From: a virus
Length of the DNA stretch: 64,000 bases
IMG/VR virus record: IMGVR_UViG_3300027714_000004
Coordinates: 62,001 to 126,000 of that record
Strand: one strand, 5' to 3'
The translations under genes were made by a program, and so were the position numbers. Shown piece by piece: positions 37,625-46,832 of the stretch (positions are counted from its first letter, which is position 1; every line of letters begins with the position of its first letter). The notes beneath the pieces are model-generated. The model did not search any database. It was not told where the DNA came from and was given only the letters and a program-made list of their open reading frames with translations.

Positions 37625-38940
37625 TGGCATCTAGTGAAAATAGTACACCCTTTTCTTTTGAAAGTATACAATTGGTTTCAAGTCACGAGAAGAAAATACC
37701 CTTCGAGATATCTGGTCTCGTGACCGATCTAGATGTGTTCGAACATCTGGACAAACCATACCTGACTGCAATGATGGTATTCCAAGACACTCGAAACATT
37801 GTCAATGGCGGCAATATACGGGGAGGGGATACTGTAAAGGTTAAGATACGCAACAATGATAACACCTCTGGTAGTATGTTCGTTGATAAATCTTTTCGTA
37901 TCGATAAGGTGATATCTTCAACTAGAATGGAACAGAATGAGAATAGCGAAAGCGTTGTCTTTCACCTGATAGAGAACCACTGGTACGAATCTAACCTATA
38001 CAATGTCAATAAATCCTATAGCGGATCTACCACTGAGATCCTATCTAAGATATCATCGGAGTTCCTATCCAACCGAAAGATAGAATCGTCTAAGACTGAC
38101 ATACAGAGCTTCAAAGTTATTGTACCTAACCTCACCCCAATCGAATCTATGTCTTGGTTGAAGAATAGATCGACCACAGATGGGGGATATCCGTTCTACC
38201 TGTTCTCCACACTCGTAGACAATGACCTACACTTCAAAGATCTGAAGACCATGATGTCCGAAAAACCTTGGAACGAGTTGATACCACACTCATTCGCAGC
38301 CTCCAATCAGGGTTCAGGTGAGGTCGAGATGAGAAGAACAATCAAGACGTACTCTCACAAAAACAGTGATAACCTGTTGACTCTTATCAATAAGGGATTG
38401 ATCGGTGCTAAACATCAGTACTTGAATGTCACTAAGAATATCTTGGATGAGGTCAAGTTCGATATACAGAAAGATGTTATTACTAAACTTAATACAGACG
38501 GGATCTCTAATGAAGATCGACCTTTGTATTCCGAAGACTTCAAGATAGGGGAAGACTCCTTCAATAAAATAGAGAGTCGTTTAATATCTCAAGTCAATGC
38601 GACTTCTGCATACCCTAAAGATAAAAGTTACTCGGAAAGTGATACTGTGGGTGAGTACAGAAGAGATATAATAAGTCGAACAGTACTAAATTTGATGCAA
38701 AGTGGCCCAATGACCATAACAGTCAATGGATTCGACTTTGCTAACAAGAACTATAATAGTGTGGGTAGTGTTATGCGTATAGCATTCCTTCTAACGAGTT
38801 ACAACGAAAATACATCTAAAACCTTTGATGGTAAGAAATCTGGCGACTACCTAGTATATTCTGCGAAACATTCGTTTAAGTCTGAAGGTTATGATGTTAC
38901 TGTATCTTGCATAAAATTGACAGATGGAGACTTTGAATGA
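37624..38940 (+). CDS. gp27-like baseplate hub protein, 438 aa
   Basis: Large beta-rich protein beginning with SIQLVSSHEKKIPFEISGLVTDLDVFEHLDKPYLTA (parts SGLVTDLDVFE, KPYLTAMMVF), then FHLIENHWYESN and PIESMSWLKNRS. These are like the hub proteins (gp27/gpD type) of T4-like marine phages. It would form the trimeric hub beneath the tube. Followed with overlap by the spike gene, as in gp27-gp5 complexes. Confidence 0.75.
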   Translation: MASSENSTPFSFESIQLVSSHEKKIPFEISGLVTDLDVFEHLDKPYLTAMMVFQDTRNIVNGGNIRGGDTVKVKIRNNDNTSGSMFVDKSFRIDKVISSTRMEQNENSESVVFHLIENHWYESNLYNVNKSYSGSTTEILSKISSEFLSNRKIESSKTDIQSFKVIVPNLTPIESMSWLKNRSTTDGGYPFYLFSTLVDNDLHFKDLKTMMSEKPWNELIPHSFAASNQGSGEVEMRRTIKTYSHKNSDNLLTLINKGLIGAKHQYLNVTKNILDEVKFDIQKDVITKLNTDGISNEDRPLYSEDFKIGEDSFNKIESRLISQVNATSAYPKDKSYSESDTVGEYRRDIISRTVLNLMQSGPMTITVNGFDFANKNYNSVGSVMRIAFLLTSYNENTSKTFDGKKSGDYLVYSAKHSFKSEGYDVTVSCIKLTDGDFE

Positions 38941-39629
38941 TACCGAATACCTTTATAGACTTTTACGGTGACCAGACTCGTTGGTTCCTAGGTACAGTAG
39001 TCGATCTTAAAGATCCTATGGAACTCGGTAGGGTGAAGGTCGACGTATTTGGTATGTACGATAATATCAAAGATGAGGATCTACCTTGGGCTCAGATCGT
39101 TATGCCTGTCACCGAAGGTGGTACAAAAGGATTCGGTAAGAACCTAGGTATCCAGATTGGTGCTCAAGTATTCGGAATGTTCCTTGACGGAAAGAACTCT
39201 CAGTTACCTCTAGTTATGGGGTCAGTCCCTAAAGTAGAGGGAGAAGAACTGTCTACCAACGATTCGACGCGTGGTACCAACCCATATGATCCTGACCTGT
39301 TCGTAGGTTCGGACGAGGTGCCTGTACCCTATGGTGCAAAGTACCCTACCAACCAAGTCTCGGAGACTGCGGGCGGTCACCTAAAAGAGTACGATGATAC
39401 CGAGGGTGCTAAACGTATTCGCGAACGTCATGCGAACGGTACATTCTACCAGATGAACGATGATGGTGATATGGTCACACACGTGGTCAAGGATCGGTAC
39501 ACAGTCGTCGCTGGGGAAGATAAGATACATGTGAGTGGAAACGTGAAGGTTATTGTAGGCGGGGATGTAGACCTCTCTGCGACTGGTACCGTATCTATCA
39601 ATGCCGCAAACATTAAACTGAATTCGTAA
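38937..39629 (+). CDS. 5: gp5-like central spike, without lysozyme domain, 230 aa
   Basis: The N-terminal OB-fold is recognisable (WFLGTVVDLKDPMELGRVKV, and LPWAQIVMPVTEGG). The C-terminal part is a short beta-helix (HVSGNVKVIVGGDVDLSATG). T4 gp5 has a lysozyme domain in the middle (575 aa in total); it is missing here, so the spike is a puncture device without enzyme. Confidence 0.85.
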   Translation: MIPNTFIDFYGDQTRWFLGTVVDLKDPMELGRVKVDVFGMYDNIKDEDLPWAQIVMPVTEGGTKGFGKNLGIQIGAQVFGMFLDGKNSQLPLVMGSVPKVEGEELSTNDSTRGTNPYDPDLFVGSDEVPVPYGAKYPTNQVSETAGGHLKEYDDTEGAKRIRERHANGTFYQMNDDGDMVTHVVKDRYTVVAGEDKIHVSGNVKVIVGGDVDLSATGTVSINAANIKLNS

Positions 39630-41008
39630 TGACACCTGAGATGCCAACCATCAGTCTAGAGTTACCTTGCTCTGATTCTCTCCTTCCTACTAAAGCGGAG
39701 TACGTCCAATTCTATAATGATATTGCGATGATCCCTAGTAAGTTGAAGGCATACAAGTCAAGCATCGATCTCAATAAGATTGCTGCGGATAAGAAGAAAC
39801 AACTAGAAGACGAAGCCGCTAAACTTGAAGGAGAGGTAGATAAACTCTCGGAGAAAGACATAGAGGCTGAGGTAAAGAAAGAGGTTGACAAGTACCTGAC
39901 CCAACTGACTGGTATAGAAGATATCATCGGACAGGTAGAAGAGTTCATGGAGATGCAAGAGACTATCCTATCTCCTTGGTGGTCGACAGGTAACATACGT
40001 AATTGGCAAAAAGAAGCTAACGATGCATGGTCGGAACTTATCGACGAGTTCCATATCTACATCCCCGTCAAGATGCTAGAACTGATATCGAGTGTAGTTC
40101 CCGTGGATTTCAAGGTATCTATAATGGGTATCAGTGTTGATATACTGAAGATACTGGAGAAGGAAGAACAGGAACGTCTGAAGACACAGATTACAGAACA
40201 GGTAGAACTCTATTATAACATGGTTCCTGCTGGATATCAATACCATAAAGGTGAATTTGGTATTAAGTGTGATGAATGGAAGGGTAAACTAACTTGGGCT
40301 TATTTCAAAAACGAAGTACTCAAGTGGTGCACCAACCTATTACAATCAACCTTCGGTGCATTGATCGATGCATTCAAAGAGATATGGGACACCTTGGGTC
40401 TACCTAGTCTACCTACTCTATTGAACTTCGATGTAGAGACTTTCATCCGTGAACAAATAGACTTGATCAAAGAACAAGCGTTGGGTCAAAAGGCATCCCT
40501 TGAAGCAGAGCTAGAACGACTCAAGAAGGACGCCGAGACACTGGAGGCAGATGCTAAGAAATTAGCGGAGGACACCAAGAAGGACGTAGAGAAATTAGCG
40601 GAGGACACCAAGAAGGATGCCCAAGAAAAGATTGCTAAGTTGGAAGAGGATATCGCAAACTTCACTATCAATGGATTCATCGTCGACGAACTCAAAAAAG
40701 TATCCTTGTTCGGTGTGACTCTTATAGATGTCATTGGGGGTGAGATCGATACCAATGTTGTGGTACCTGAAGAACAGATAAACGAAATGGTACGTGCGGC
40801 TAGAGATTGGTTTGCACAATGGCAGAAAGAACTGATCAACATGTGGATCAATGAGATCAAATCATTCCTAGATGCTATAGGACTAGGTGCGGTCTTAGAT
40901 TTCCTAACCCTCACCTTCTGTGATGTATTGAAGTTAATTGGGGTTCCGATGTCAATAGATTTAACTTTACCTGAATTACCTCAGATAGACGTTGCGGTTT
41001 CTGTATAA
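39629..41008 (+). CDS. Coiled-coil virion protein in baseplate operon, 459 aa
   Basis: Long helical protein with a charged coiled coil at about residues 285-345 containing two exact 11-residue repeats (KLAEDTKKDVE/KLAEDTKKDAQ). It lies between the spike and gp25, so it should be a baseplate or hub component. Similar large proteins are found at this point in marine T4-like phages. The end overlaps the late promoter at 41004. Confidence 0.65.
   Translation: MTPEMPTISLELPCSDSLLPTKAEYVQFYNDIAMIPSKLKAYKSSIDLNKIAADKKKQLEDEAAKLEGEVDKLSEKDIEAEVKKEVDKYLTQLTGIEDIIGQVEEFMEMQETILSPWWSTGNIRNWQKEANDAWSELIDEFHIYIPVKMLELISSVVPVDFKVSIMGISVDILKILEKEEQERLKTQITEQVELYYNMVPAGYQYHKGEFGIKCDEWKGKLTWAYFKNEVLKWCTNLLQSTFGALIDAFKEIWDTLGLPSLPTLLNFDVETFIREQIDLIKEQALGQKASLEAELERLKKDAETLEADAKKLAEDTKKDVEKLAEDTKKDAQEKIAKLEEDIANFTINGFIVDELKKVSLFGVTLIDVIGGEIDTNVVVPEEQINEMVRAARDWFAQWQKELINMWINEIKSFLDAIGLGAVLDFLTLTFCDVLKLIGVPMSIDLTLPELPQIDVAVSV
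40558..40617 (+). repeat. 33-bp-spaced direct repeat
   Basis: 27 bp (starting GAAATTAGCGGAGGACACCA) occur twice, at 40558-40584 and 40591-40617. The 33-bp period encodes an 11-residue (hendecad) coiled-coil repeat. Confidence 0.8.
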
Positions 41009-41011
41009 ATA
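41004..41011 (+). promoter_or_regulatory. T4-type late promoter
   Basis: TATAAATA overlapping the stop of the previous gene; 23 bp before the gp25 ATG. Confidence 0.8.
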
Positions 41012-41033
41012 GTATGAAAAGAGTTTAATCATT

Positions 41034-41474
41034 ATGGCAAAAGAATTCTCAATACAAGACGGTAACCTTTCTAATAGACCAATCACGGTTAGCATACCCC
41101 ATGTTAATAGTGATGTTGATTGTTCTTTTGAAAAGAAACCTTCGGGCGACATATATAAAAAGACAGAGGCAGCTGCCGTTCGTCAATCAGTAAAGAACTT
41201 ATTGATGACTAACTACGGTTCCGTGCCATTCCGACCTCTTCTCGGTGCTAACCTAGGAGATCTTCTGTTTAACCTGTCGACCAACTTAGAAAGTGAAGAC
41301 GTACGTATTGCCATACGAGAAACTTTACGAGATCACGAACCTAGAGTTAGAGTAAAAAAGGTTGACGTGAATATTAAAGACGAATATAATAGTGTTAGTA
41401 TACAAGTGACTTTTGAAGTAATTAGTACATCAGTGACTGACTCTGTGAACGTGAACATCGCGAGGATACGATAA
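41034..41474 (+). CDS. 25: gp25 baseplate wedge protein, 146 aa
   Basis: GPW/gp25 family. KKTEAAAVRQSVKNLLMTNYGSVPFRPLLGANLGDLLF (parts VRQSVKNLLMTNYGSVPFRP and LGANLGDLLF) is the family core, with I...VNVNIARIR at the end. A wedge component between gp53 and gp6, close to the T4 length (132). Confidence 0.92.
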   Translation: MAKEFSIQDGNLSNRPITVSIPHVNSDVDCSFEKKPSGDIYKKTEAAAVRQSVKNLLMTNYGSVPFRPLLGANLGDLLFNLSTNLESEDVRIAIRETLRDHEPRVRVKKVDVNIKDEYNSVSIQVTFEVISTSVTDSVNVNIARIR

Positions 41475-43247
41475 ATGACAATAAAAACTTCTGATCTAGA
41501 TTTTGCAAACATTAAACAAAGTCTAATAGAACACTTCCAACAGAGTGACGATTTCAATGATTACGATTTTGATGGTAGTGGACTCTCTAGTCTCCTAGAT
41601 GTACTTGCGTACAATACACACATCAATGGATTGACAGCCAACATGGCGATCAATGAATCCTTTCTGTCTTCATCTCAGATACGATCTTCAGTACTTGCTC
41701 ACGCCGAAGCGTTGGGGTACACTACGAAGTCTCGTACAGGTTCAACTGCTCTAGTTAACTTAACTATCGATGCACTACCCCTCGAAGATGTTTTGACAAT
41801 ACCTTTGTACCACAGATTCTCAGCAGACGTTGATGAAGTAGCCTTCACCTTCTCTACTCAGGAACAGTTTACCGCATACAAAGAAAATGACCAGTTCTTT
41901 TTCGAAAATGTTCGGATTCATGAGGGTGCTACTAAATCAAACACCTTTATCGTATCTGACGAAGACTCTGCATATGTGATAGCAGATAAGAACATAGATA
42001 CGTCTACCATGCTCGTTAAGGTATTCGAGAACTTCAACACGACATCTTACACCACATACATCAATATCGAAAGTTCGGTTACTATCGGTGACGAGTCTAG
42101 AGTGTACATTGTAAAGGAAGTCTCGAATGGTTATTTCGAAATCTTCTTCAGTGATGGTAACGTATTGGGTACGACTCCTGCGGTAGGTAGTAAGGTTCAG
42201 GTAGAATATTTACAGACCCGTGGCCCAGAGTCTAACGGTGCTACTCTATTCTCCGCTGAATTCCTGAATGGAAGACCGATTACTGTCGAAACTGTATCTA
42301 AGTCGTCAGGAGGTTCCGAGAGAGAATCCCTATCTCAGATAAAGAAGAATGCTCCTAGAGTATACACTGCACAGCAGAGACTCGTCACTGCGGCAGATTA
42401 CGAGAATTTGATTAAGAGTAAGTTTTCAGAATATATAAACGATGTTGTTGCATGGGGTGGCCACGATAATATACCACCTGAGTTCGGTAAAGTCTTTGTT
42501 AGTCTAAACTTCAATGAGGGTACTGACGAACAGAAGAAAACAGCGACCGAGACTCTTATCCAAGATAATCTGACCTCTAACCTCGCTATTATGTCAATCG
42601 ATACCAAATTCGTTGACCCACAAGAGACGTTCCTCGAACTAACGTGTAGATTCAACCTAGACCCTACTAAGTCAGAGACCCCTGAGGCTATGCAGGTAGC
42701 GGTGAAGAATATCATCAAGACACACTTCAATTCCTCACTAGAGACCTTCGACGCAGTCTTCCGTAGATCCAATCTATTGAAAGATATCGACGATCTGAGT
42801 TCTGCTATACTGAACTCTCGTTTGGACGTTGTAGGTCAACAGAGAGTATTGATAGAAAATAATAACCAAAGGGACTATACAATAAATTTCCCTTATGCGA
42901 TTGCTGCTCCGGACAAAGACGACTATACTGTAAAGACCTCTATATTCAAATATCAGGGTCAGGATGTGTATATCAAGAATGTTCTTGGGTCAAACCGACT
43001 ACAGATATTCGACCTAAGTAATGTTGTTAGAGAGAGAAACATAGGATGTTATGAACCCGCGACAGGAGAGGTTTTCTTCACGGCACTTTCAGTAGACACT
43101 CTGAACCCCATTACATTGAAAGTATCTGTGACTCCTGCTAATACTAGTACAGTACGTCCACTAAGAAATTATATCATCATGTTGGACGAAGACGCATTAT
43201 CTGCCAATGCAGTAATTGACACTCAGTCTACCAGAGTATTATTGTAA
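41475..43247 (+). CDS. 6: gp6 baseplate wedge protein (baseplate J-like), 590 aa
   Basis: Matches the gp6 / baseplate J family by YDFDGSGLSSLLDVLAYNTHINGLTANMA (parts GLSSLLDVLAYNTH, ANMAINESFL), and by PRVYTAQQRLVTAADYENL. Forms the ring of the wedge with gp7 and gp53. T4 gp6 is 660 aa. It starts 1 bp after the gp25 stop. Confidence 0.92.
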   Translation: MTIKTSDLDFANIKQSLIEHFQQSDDFNDYDFDGSGLSSLLDVLAYNTHINGLTANMAINESFLSSSQIRSSVLAHAEALGYTTKSRTGSTALVNLTIDALPLEDVLTIPLYHRFSADVDEVAFTFSTQEQFTAYKENDQFFFENVRIHEGATKSNTFIVSDEDSAYVIADKNIDTSTMLVKVFENFNTTSYTTYINIESSVTIGDESRVYIVKEVSNGYFEIFFSDGNVLGTTPAVGSKVQVEYLQTRGPESNGATLFSAEFLNGRPITVETVSKSSGGSERESLSQIKKNAPRVYTAQQRLVTAADYENLIKSKFSEYINDVVAWGGHDNIPPEFGKVFVSLNFNEGTDEQKKTATETLIQDNLTSNLAIMSIDTKFVDPQETFLELTCRFNLDPTKSETPEAMQVAVKNIIKTHFNSSLETFDAVFRRSNLLKDIDDLSSAILNSRLDVVGQQRVLIENNNQRDYTINFPYAIAAPDKDDYTVKTSIFKYQGQDVYIKNVLGSNRLQIFDLSNVVRERNIGCYEPATGEVFFTALSVDTLNPITLKVSVTPANTSTVRPLRNYIIMLDEDALSANAVIDTQSTRVLL

Positions 43248-43248
43248 A

Positions 43249-44271
43249 ATGTATAATATAGAAATCAACCCTAAGAGGAATAAGATATCCTTCCATAATT
43301 CTAAAGTTGTTGAAGCGTTACCTGATTTCTATGATACCGAGTATCCATTATTCATTAAGTTCTTAGAAACTTACTATGACTATATGGATGGTGATGCCGA
43401 TGGGTCTTTTTCTAGAGTTATACGTGACCTATTCCACGGACGAAATATCTCCGCGTTAACATCTACAGTAGACGATCAAGGGAATCCCGTATATAACGAC
43501 TTCCTCGATCTGTTGTTCGATGAGATAGGGGATGGATTAAATTCGTCATCCTTCCATGACAACCCAAGAATGATGGCTCGGTTAATCTCTGACTTCTATC
43601 GTTCTAAAGGTACACAGATATCTGCTGAACAGTTCTTCAAAGCATTCTTCAATGAAGATGTCGAAGTAACGTATCCAAAGAGAAACATCTTCATACTGAA
43701 TGACCAACCCGGCGGTTCCTTAATTGGGCCAGAGTCGTTGAAGTACATTCAAGATGATAAGAGATACCAGATATTCTCGGTTCTTTTGAAAACAGGTCTA
43801 TCGTTCAGTGACTACGAAGACTTGTATAAGAGAATGGTACATCCTGCTGGATTCTACCTATCGGCAGACGTAGTTATCAATGGTCACGCTATAATGGGTG
43901 TACGTGCAGGTCTACCTACAGATCCACTCGCTCCCGCTGAATACCCAATGCAACTTGTCAGTCAGTCATCAGGTGCAAATGTTGTTCCAGAGTTCAACTT
44001 ATTGAACATGGCACATCCATCAGGGGCAGGTGGTATATCTCAGTTCAACTTACTGACTGCGTCAGATCCAGTTGACAGTCAATTACTGATCAGTTCTATG
44101 AAGATACTCGATCAGTATCATGATATGTCTCTAAGTAGATTGCAAGAGATCCACGGAACTATTGCTGAGTGGGGATCACCGAATTCGGTCACTATGGACG
44201 ACCAAAACATTCTCATGTCAGATACCGCTTATTGTAAAGATGCTGATGAAGCAGAAGATACACTACCATGA
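43249..44271 (+). CDS. Baseplate wedge-associated structural protein, 340 aa
   Basis: ATG at 43249 (an upstream in-frame start overlaps gp6). The motif VEALPDFYDTEYPLFIKFLETYYDYMD (parts LPDFYDTEYPLFIKFLE) is well conserved at this site in marine T4-like phages; its number in the T4 scheme is not clear. C-terminal half with FNLLNMAHPSG and FNLLTASDPVD repeats and QEIHGTIAEWG. Likely part of the wedge or fibre attachment. Confidence 0.7.
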   Translation: MYNIEINPKRNKISFHNSKVVEALPDFYDTEYPLFIKFLETYYDYMDGDADGSFSRVIRDLFHGRNISALTSTVDDQGNPVYNDFLDLLFDEIGDGLNSSSFHDNPRMMARLISDFYRSKGTQISAEQFFKAFFNEDVEVTYPKRNIFILNDQPGGSLIGPESLKYIQDDKRYQIFSVLLKTGLSFSDYEDLYKRMVHPAGFYLSADVVINGHAIMGVRAGLPTDPLAPAEYPMQLVSQSSGANVVPEFNLLNMAHPSGAGGISQFNLLTASDPVDSQLLISSMKILDQYHDMSLSRLQEIHGTIAEWGSPNSVTMDDQNILMSDTAYCKDADEAEDTLP

Positions 44272-44307
44272 AATTAAACAAACATAACAGAAATTTAGGG
44301 AAGTATA

Positions 44308-46500
44308 ATGACTAGACAAATCATAGGATTAGGTGCTGCTGCCAACAATAATAGTGGTGATACCCTACGAGCAGCTGGTAATAAGATTAATGATAATTTC
44401 AATGAAATCTATTCCCTACTTGAACTTACAGGTACAGATGGGACTGGAGTAACTCTTGCAGACTTAGAGTCTCTTATTGGTACATCGGTAGATAGCGCCC
44501 TAGGTTCTAGTAACTTGACTGGTGACCTCGCAGCACTTGTTGAGACCAACCAAGCAGACATTACGTATATCTTATCACAACTTACCACTGTTCAAGGATT
44601 GATTGATAGTGATACAGATGCGAGTGCCACAGCACGTGCAGATTTGTTAACCTATATCGATGTTAATGGAATCGACATCACGGTACTTTCTCAAGACATC
44701 GTAGACCTTAAAGTAACTCTAGAGAATAGTATTGCCGCTGCAAACAGTACTCTAACTGCACGTATCGACCAAACCGAAGATTCTCTTACTGTACTTGCAT
44801 CTGATGTAACTGCATTGGAAGTACAAACATCGACCGACCTTGGTGATGCAGTGTCTGCCGCAACAAGTTCATTGACTACCCGTATTGATGCAACTGATGA
44901 ATCGTATTCAGTCATAGCGTCCGATGTCACTGACTTGAAAGTTGGTTTAGCACTAATTGACTCCGACTTCATATCTGGGATCGCAGGCGCTACTGCTAAC
45001 ACCACACTCTTAGCTCGTCTTGACGCTAACTCTGATTCGATAAGTACGCTATCCGGACAATACACAAACCTCGGTACGACTCTTGATATCTTGGATAGTG
45101 GTGCAGTAACAACAATAGCCGCAGATGCGGATAAGGTACTGGAAGCAAGCATCACCGTGACAACAGATGGTAAAATAGCTGTAGTTAGTAAAAGTGTAAC
45201 CGATCTTACAACTATTCTGAAGGATAGTGAAAACGGAACTGTTTTAACAGGTAGTGCTGTAAACGCACTATCTACTCGTCTTGACGCAGATAGTAACAAG
45301 ATGTCTAGTGTAAGTGAGTCCTTAACCACTCTTACCGCTACTTTGAAGGATAGTCCTAATGGTACAATCCTCACTGGTAGTGCATTATCTTCACTATCTG
45401 CCGCAGTGTATGATTCTGAAAATGGTATTGGGTCTTTAAGTTCGGACATCGTCAGTCTAAACAATTCGTTAAAAGACAGTCCTAATGGAACTCTCATTAG
45501 TGCTAGTGCGGTATCTAGTTTAACTTCAGCAGTATTTCATGACTCCACTGGTCTTTCATCATTAAACAGTGACTTCACTGAGTTGAAGGGAACCCTAGGA
45601 GATTCGACAGGTGGAATTATTGCTAGTGTAGCAGCATTCGAAAGATTATCAGCTGACCTAAATTACAACTCTGATACTGGTACCACTTCCATAGATGCTA
45701 GTAAACTAACTAACTTGTCAGCTGCGATTGGAGACACAGTAAACGCAAGCGGTAGTGATGAATTATCAATATTATTATATGATAATTCTGATGGTGTTGG
45801 TGCACTGGGTACAAAGTTAACTACTCTAACCAATACCCTGAAGGATAGTCCTAATGGTACAGTACTCTCTGGTAGTGCGGTATCAGGACTTACCTCTCGT
45901 ATGGATGCGGATAGTGCTAGCCTTTCAGTATTAAACAGCGACTACACTAGGTTGAAGGGTACCCTAGAAGATTTGTCAACTGGACTTTTTGCTGAGGTCG
46001 AAGCACTAGAAGAATTGACTTCTAAGATAGTATTGGACTCTGCCGGAAACCTCGTAGTATCTGCTTCGAGTATTACTGACCTATCATCAACGATTGGTGG
46101 TGTTGTTTCTTCGGCAACATCTGGTATGATTACTTCTGCCACTTTAGCGGCAGCATTAGATAGTGGTGATCACGTTCCAGACCTAACATCCAAATACTTC
46201 GTCAACTTGAATGCCGGAGTCTTTGCAGGGTTCGAACTATTAAGTGGTGCTTCGGTATCATCTCTCGTTATGAGTGTAAATGACTTTAAGGTACAGACAC
46301 CAAGTGGTGACAACACCCCCTTTAGTGTTAACACTGAGGACGGTATTGTTGAGATGGAGAATGTACGACTTAAAGGTGAACTAGATATTGAACAAACGGT
46401 TGCTGGCGAAGGTACGTTGAAGATAGACAATCAGACGATAGTAATCAAAGACGCTTTGGGAAATGATCGTGTTAGATTCGGTAAACTAACACCAACTTAA
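44308..46500 (+). CDS. Tail-fibre protein A with repeated segments, 730 aa
   Basis: N-terminal SGDTLRAAGNKINDNFNEIYS is a common attachment motif of marine phage fibres. The middle is made of repeats such as LKDSPNGTxLxGSAVSxL, and SLSxLxSDYTxLKGTLxDS, likely trimeric coiled coil/beta. The C-terminal block (VRLKGELDIEQ, KIDNQTIVIKDALGNDRVRFG) is like the gpJ-type fibre end. Paralogue of 58326-59405. Probably a baseplate-attached fibre. Confidence 0.75.
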   Translation: MTRQIIGLGAAANNNSGDTLRAAGNKINDNFNEIYSLLELTGTDGTGVTLADLESLIGTSVDSALGSSNLTGDLAALVETNQADITYILSQLTTVQGLIDSDTDASATARADLLTYIDVNGIDITVLSQDIVDLKVTLENSIAAANSTLTARIDQTEDSLTVLASDVTALEVQTSTDLGDAVSAATSSLTTRIDATDESYSVIASDVTDLKVGLALIDSDFISGIAGATANTTLLARLDANSDSISTLSGQYTNLGTTLDILDSGAVTTIAADADKVLEASITVTTDGKIAVVSKSVTDLTTILKDSENGTVLTGSAVNALSTRLDADSNKMSSVSESLTTLTATLKDSPNGTILTGSALSSLSAAVYDSENGIGSLSSDIVSLNNSLKDSPNGTLISASAVSSLTSAVFHDSTGLSSLNSDFTELKGTLGDSTGGIIASVAAFERLSADLNYNSDTGTTSIDASKLTNLSAAIGDTVNASGSDELSILLYDNSDGVGALGTKLTTLTNTLKDSPNGTVLSGSAVSGLTSRMDADSASLSVLNSDYTRLKGTLEDLSTGLFAEVEALEELTSKIVLDSAGNLVVSASSITDLSSTIGGVVSSATSGMITSATLAAALDSGDHVPDLTSKYFVNLNAGVFAGFELLSGASVSSLVMSVNDFKVQTPSGDNTPFSVNTEDGIVEMENVRLKGELDIEQTVAGEGTLKIDNQTIVIKDALGNDRVRFGKLTPT

Positions 46501-46517
46501 TCTAAGGAGATTATACG

Positions 46518-46832
46518 ATGTCTAATTATGGAATGGAAATTATAAGTCCAGATAGTGACGGTAATGGTAACTCGATAGTATCGCGAGTTGTTTTCTCCGA
46601 TAGTATTAGAACCTCCAATATCCAACTACACGAGACAATATCCTTGGCCAAGAATACAAGTACATTTATCTCTTGTCTAGATGCTAACGATCCCTCTAAA
46701 ATAATAATCACCTTTGAACAGGCCCGTGGTTTTGTTATAAGTAACAAGACCCCTCTTGGGTTTACAGTAACTAATGAATACCAGTACATGAACACTCTTA
46801 CTGGTACAGTCATCGCAGTGAGAATTGGATAA
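46518..46832 (+). CDS. DUF6453-like small virion protein, 104 aa
   Basis: Starts MSNYGMEIISPDSDGNGN, similar to the MSYGLxIxNxxG start of the two proteins at 59407 and 59778 and to the N-terminus of the giant protein at 46832. Beta-rich, about 100 aa. Probably a fibre-associated head domain or tip. GGAG ribosome binding site. Confidence 0.65.
   Translation: MSNYGMEIISPDSDGNGNSIVSRVVFSDSIRTSNIQLHETISLAKNTSTFISCLDANDPSKIIITFEQARGFVISNKTPLGFTVTNEYQYMNTLTGTVIAVRIG

Noticed and set aside
40486-40914. Minus-strand ORF opposite the coiled-coil gene
   Set aside because: Antisense of the repeated KLAEDTKKD region; Ser/Phe-rich, with no SD.
44691-45497. Long minus-strand open frame (268 codons)
   Set aside because: Antisense to the fibre gene's repeats; low-complexity Ser/Val/Leu composition and no ribosome binding site or promoter; the + strand gene is clearly real.
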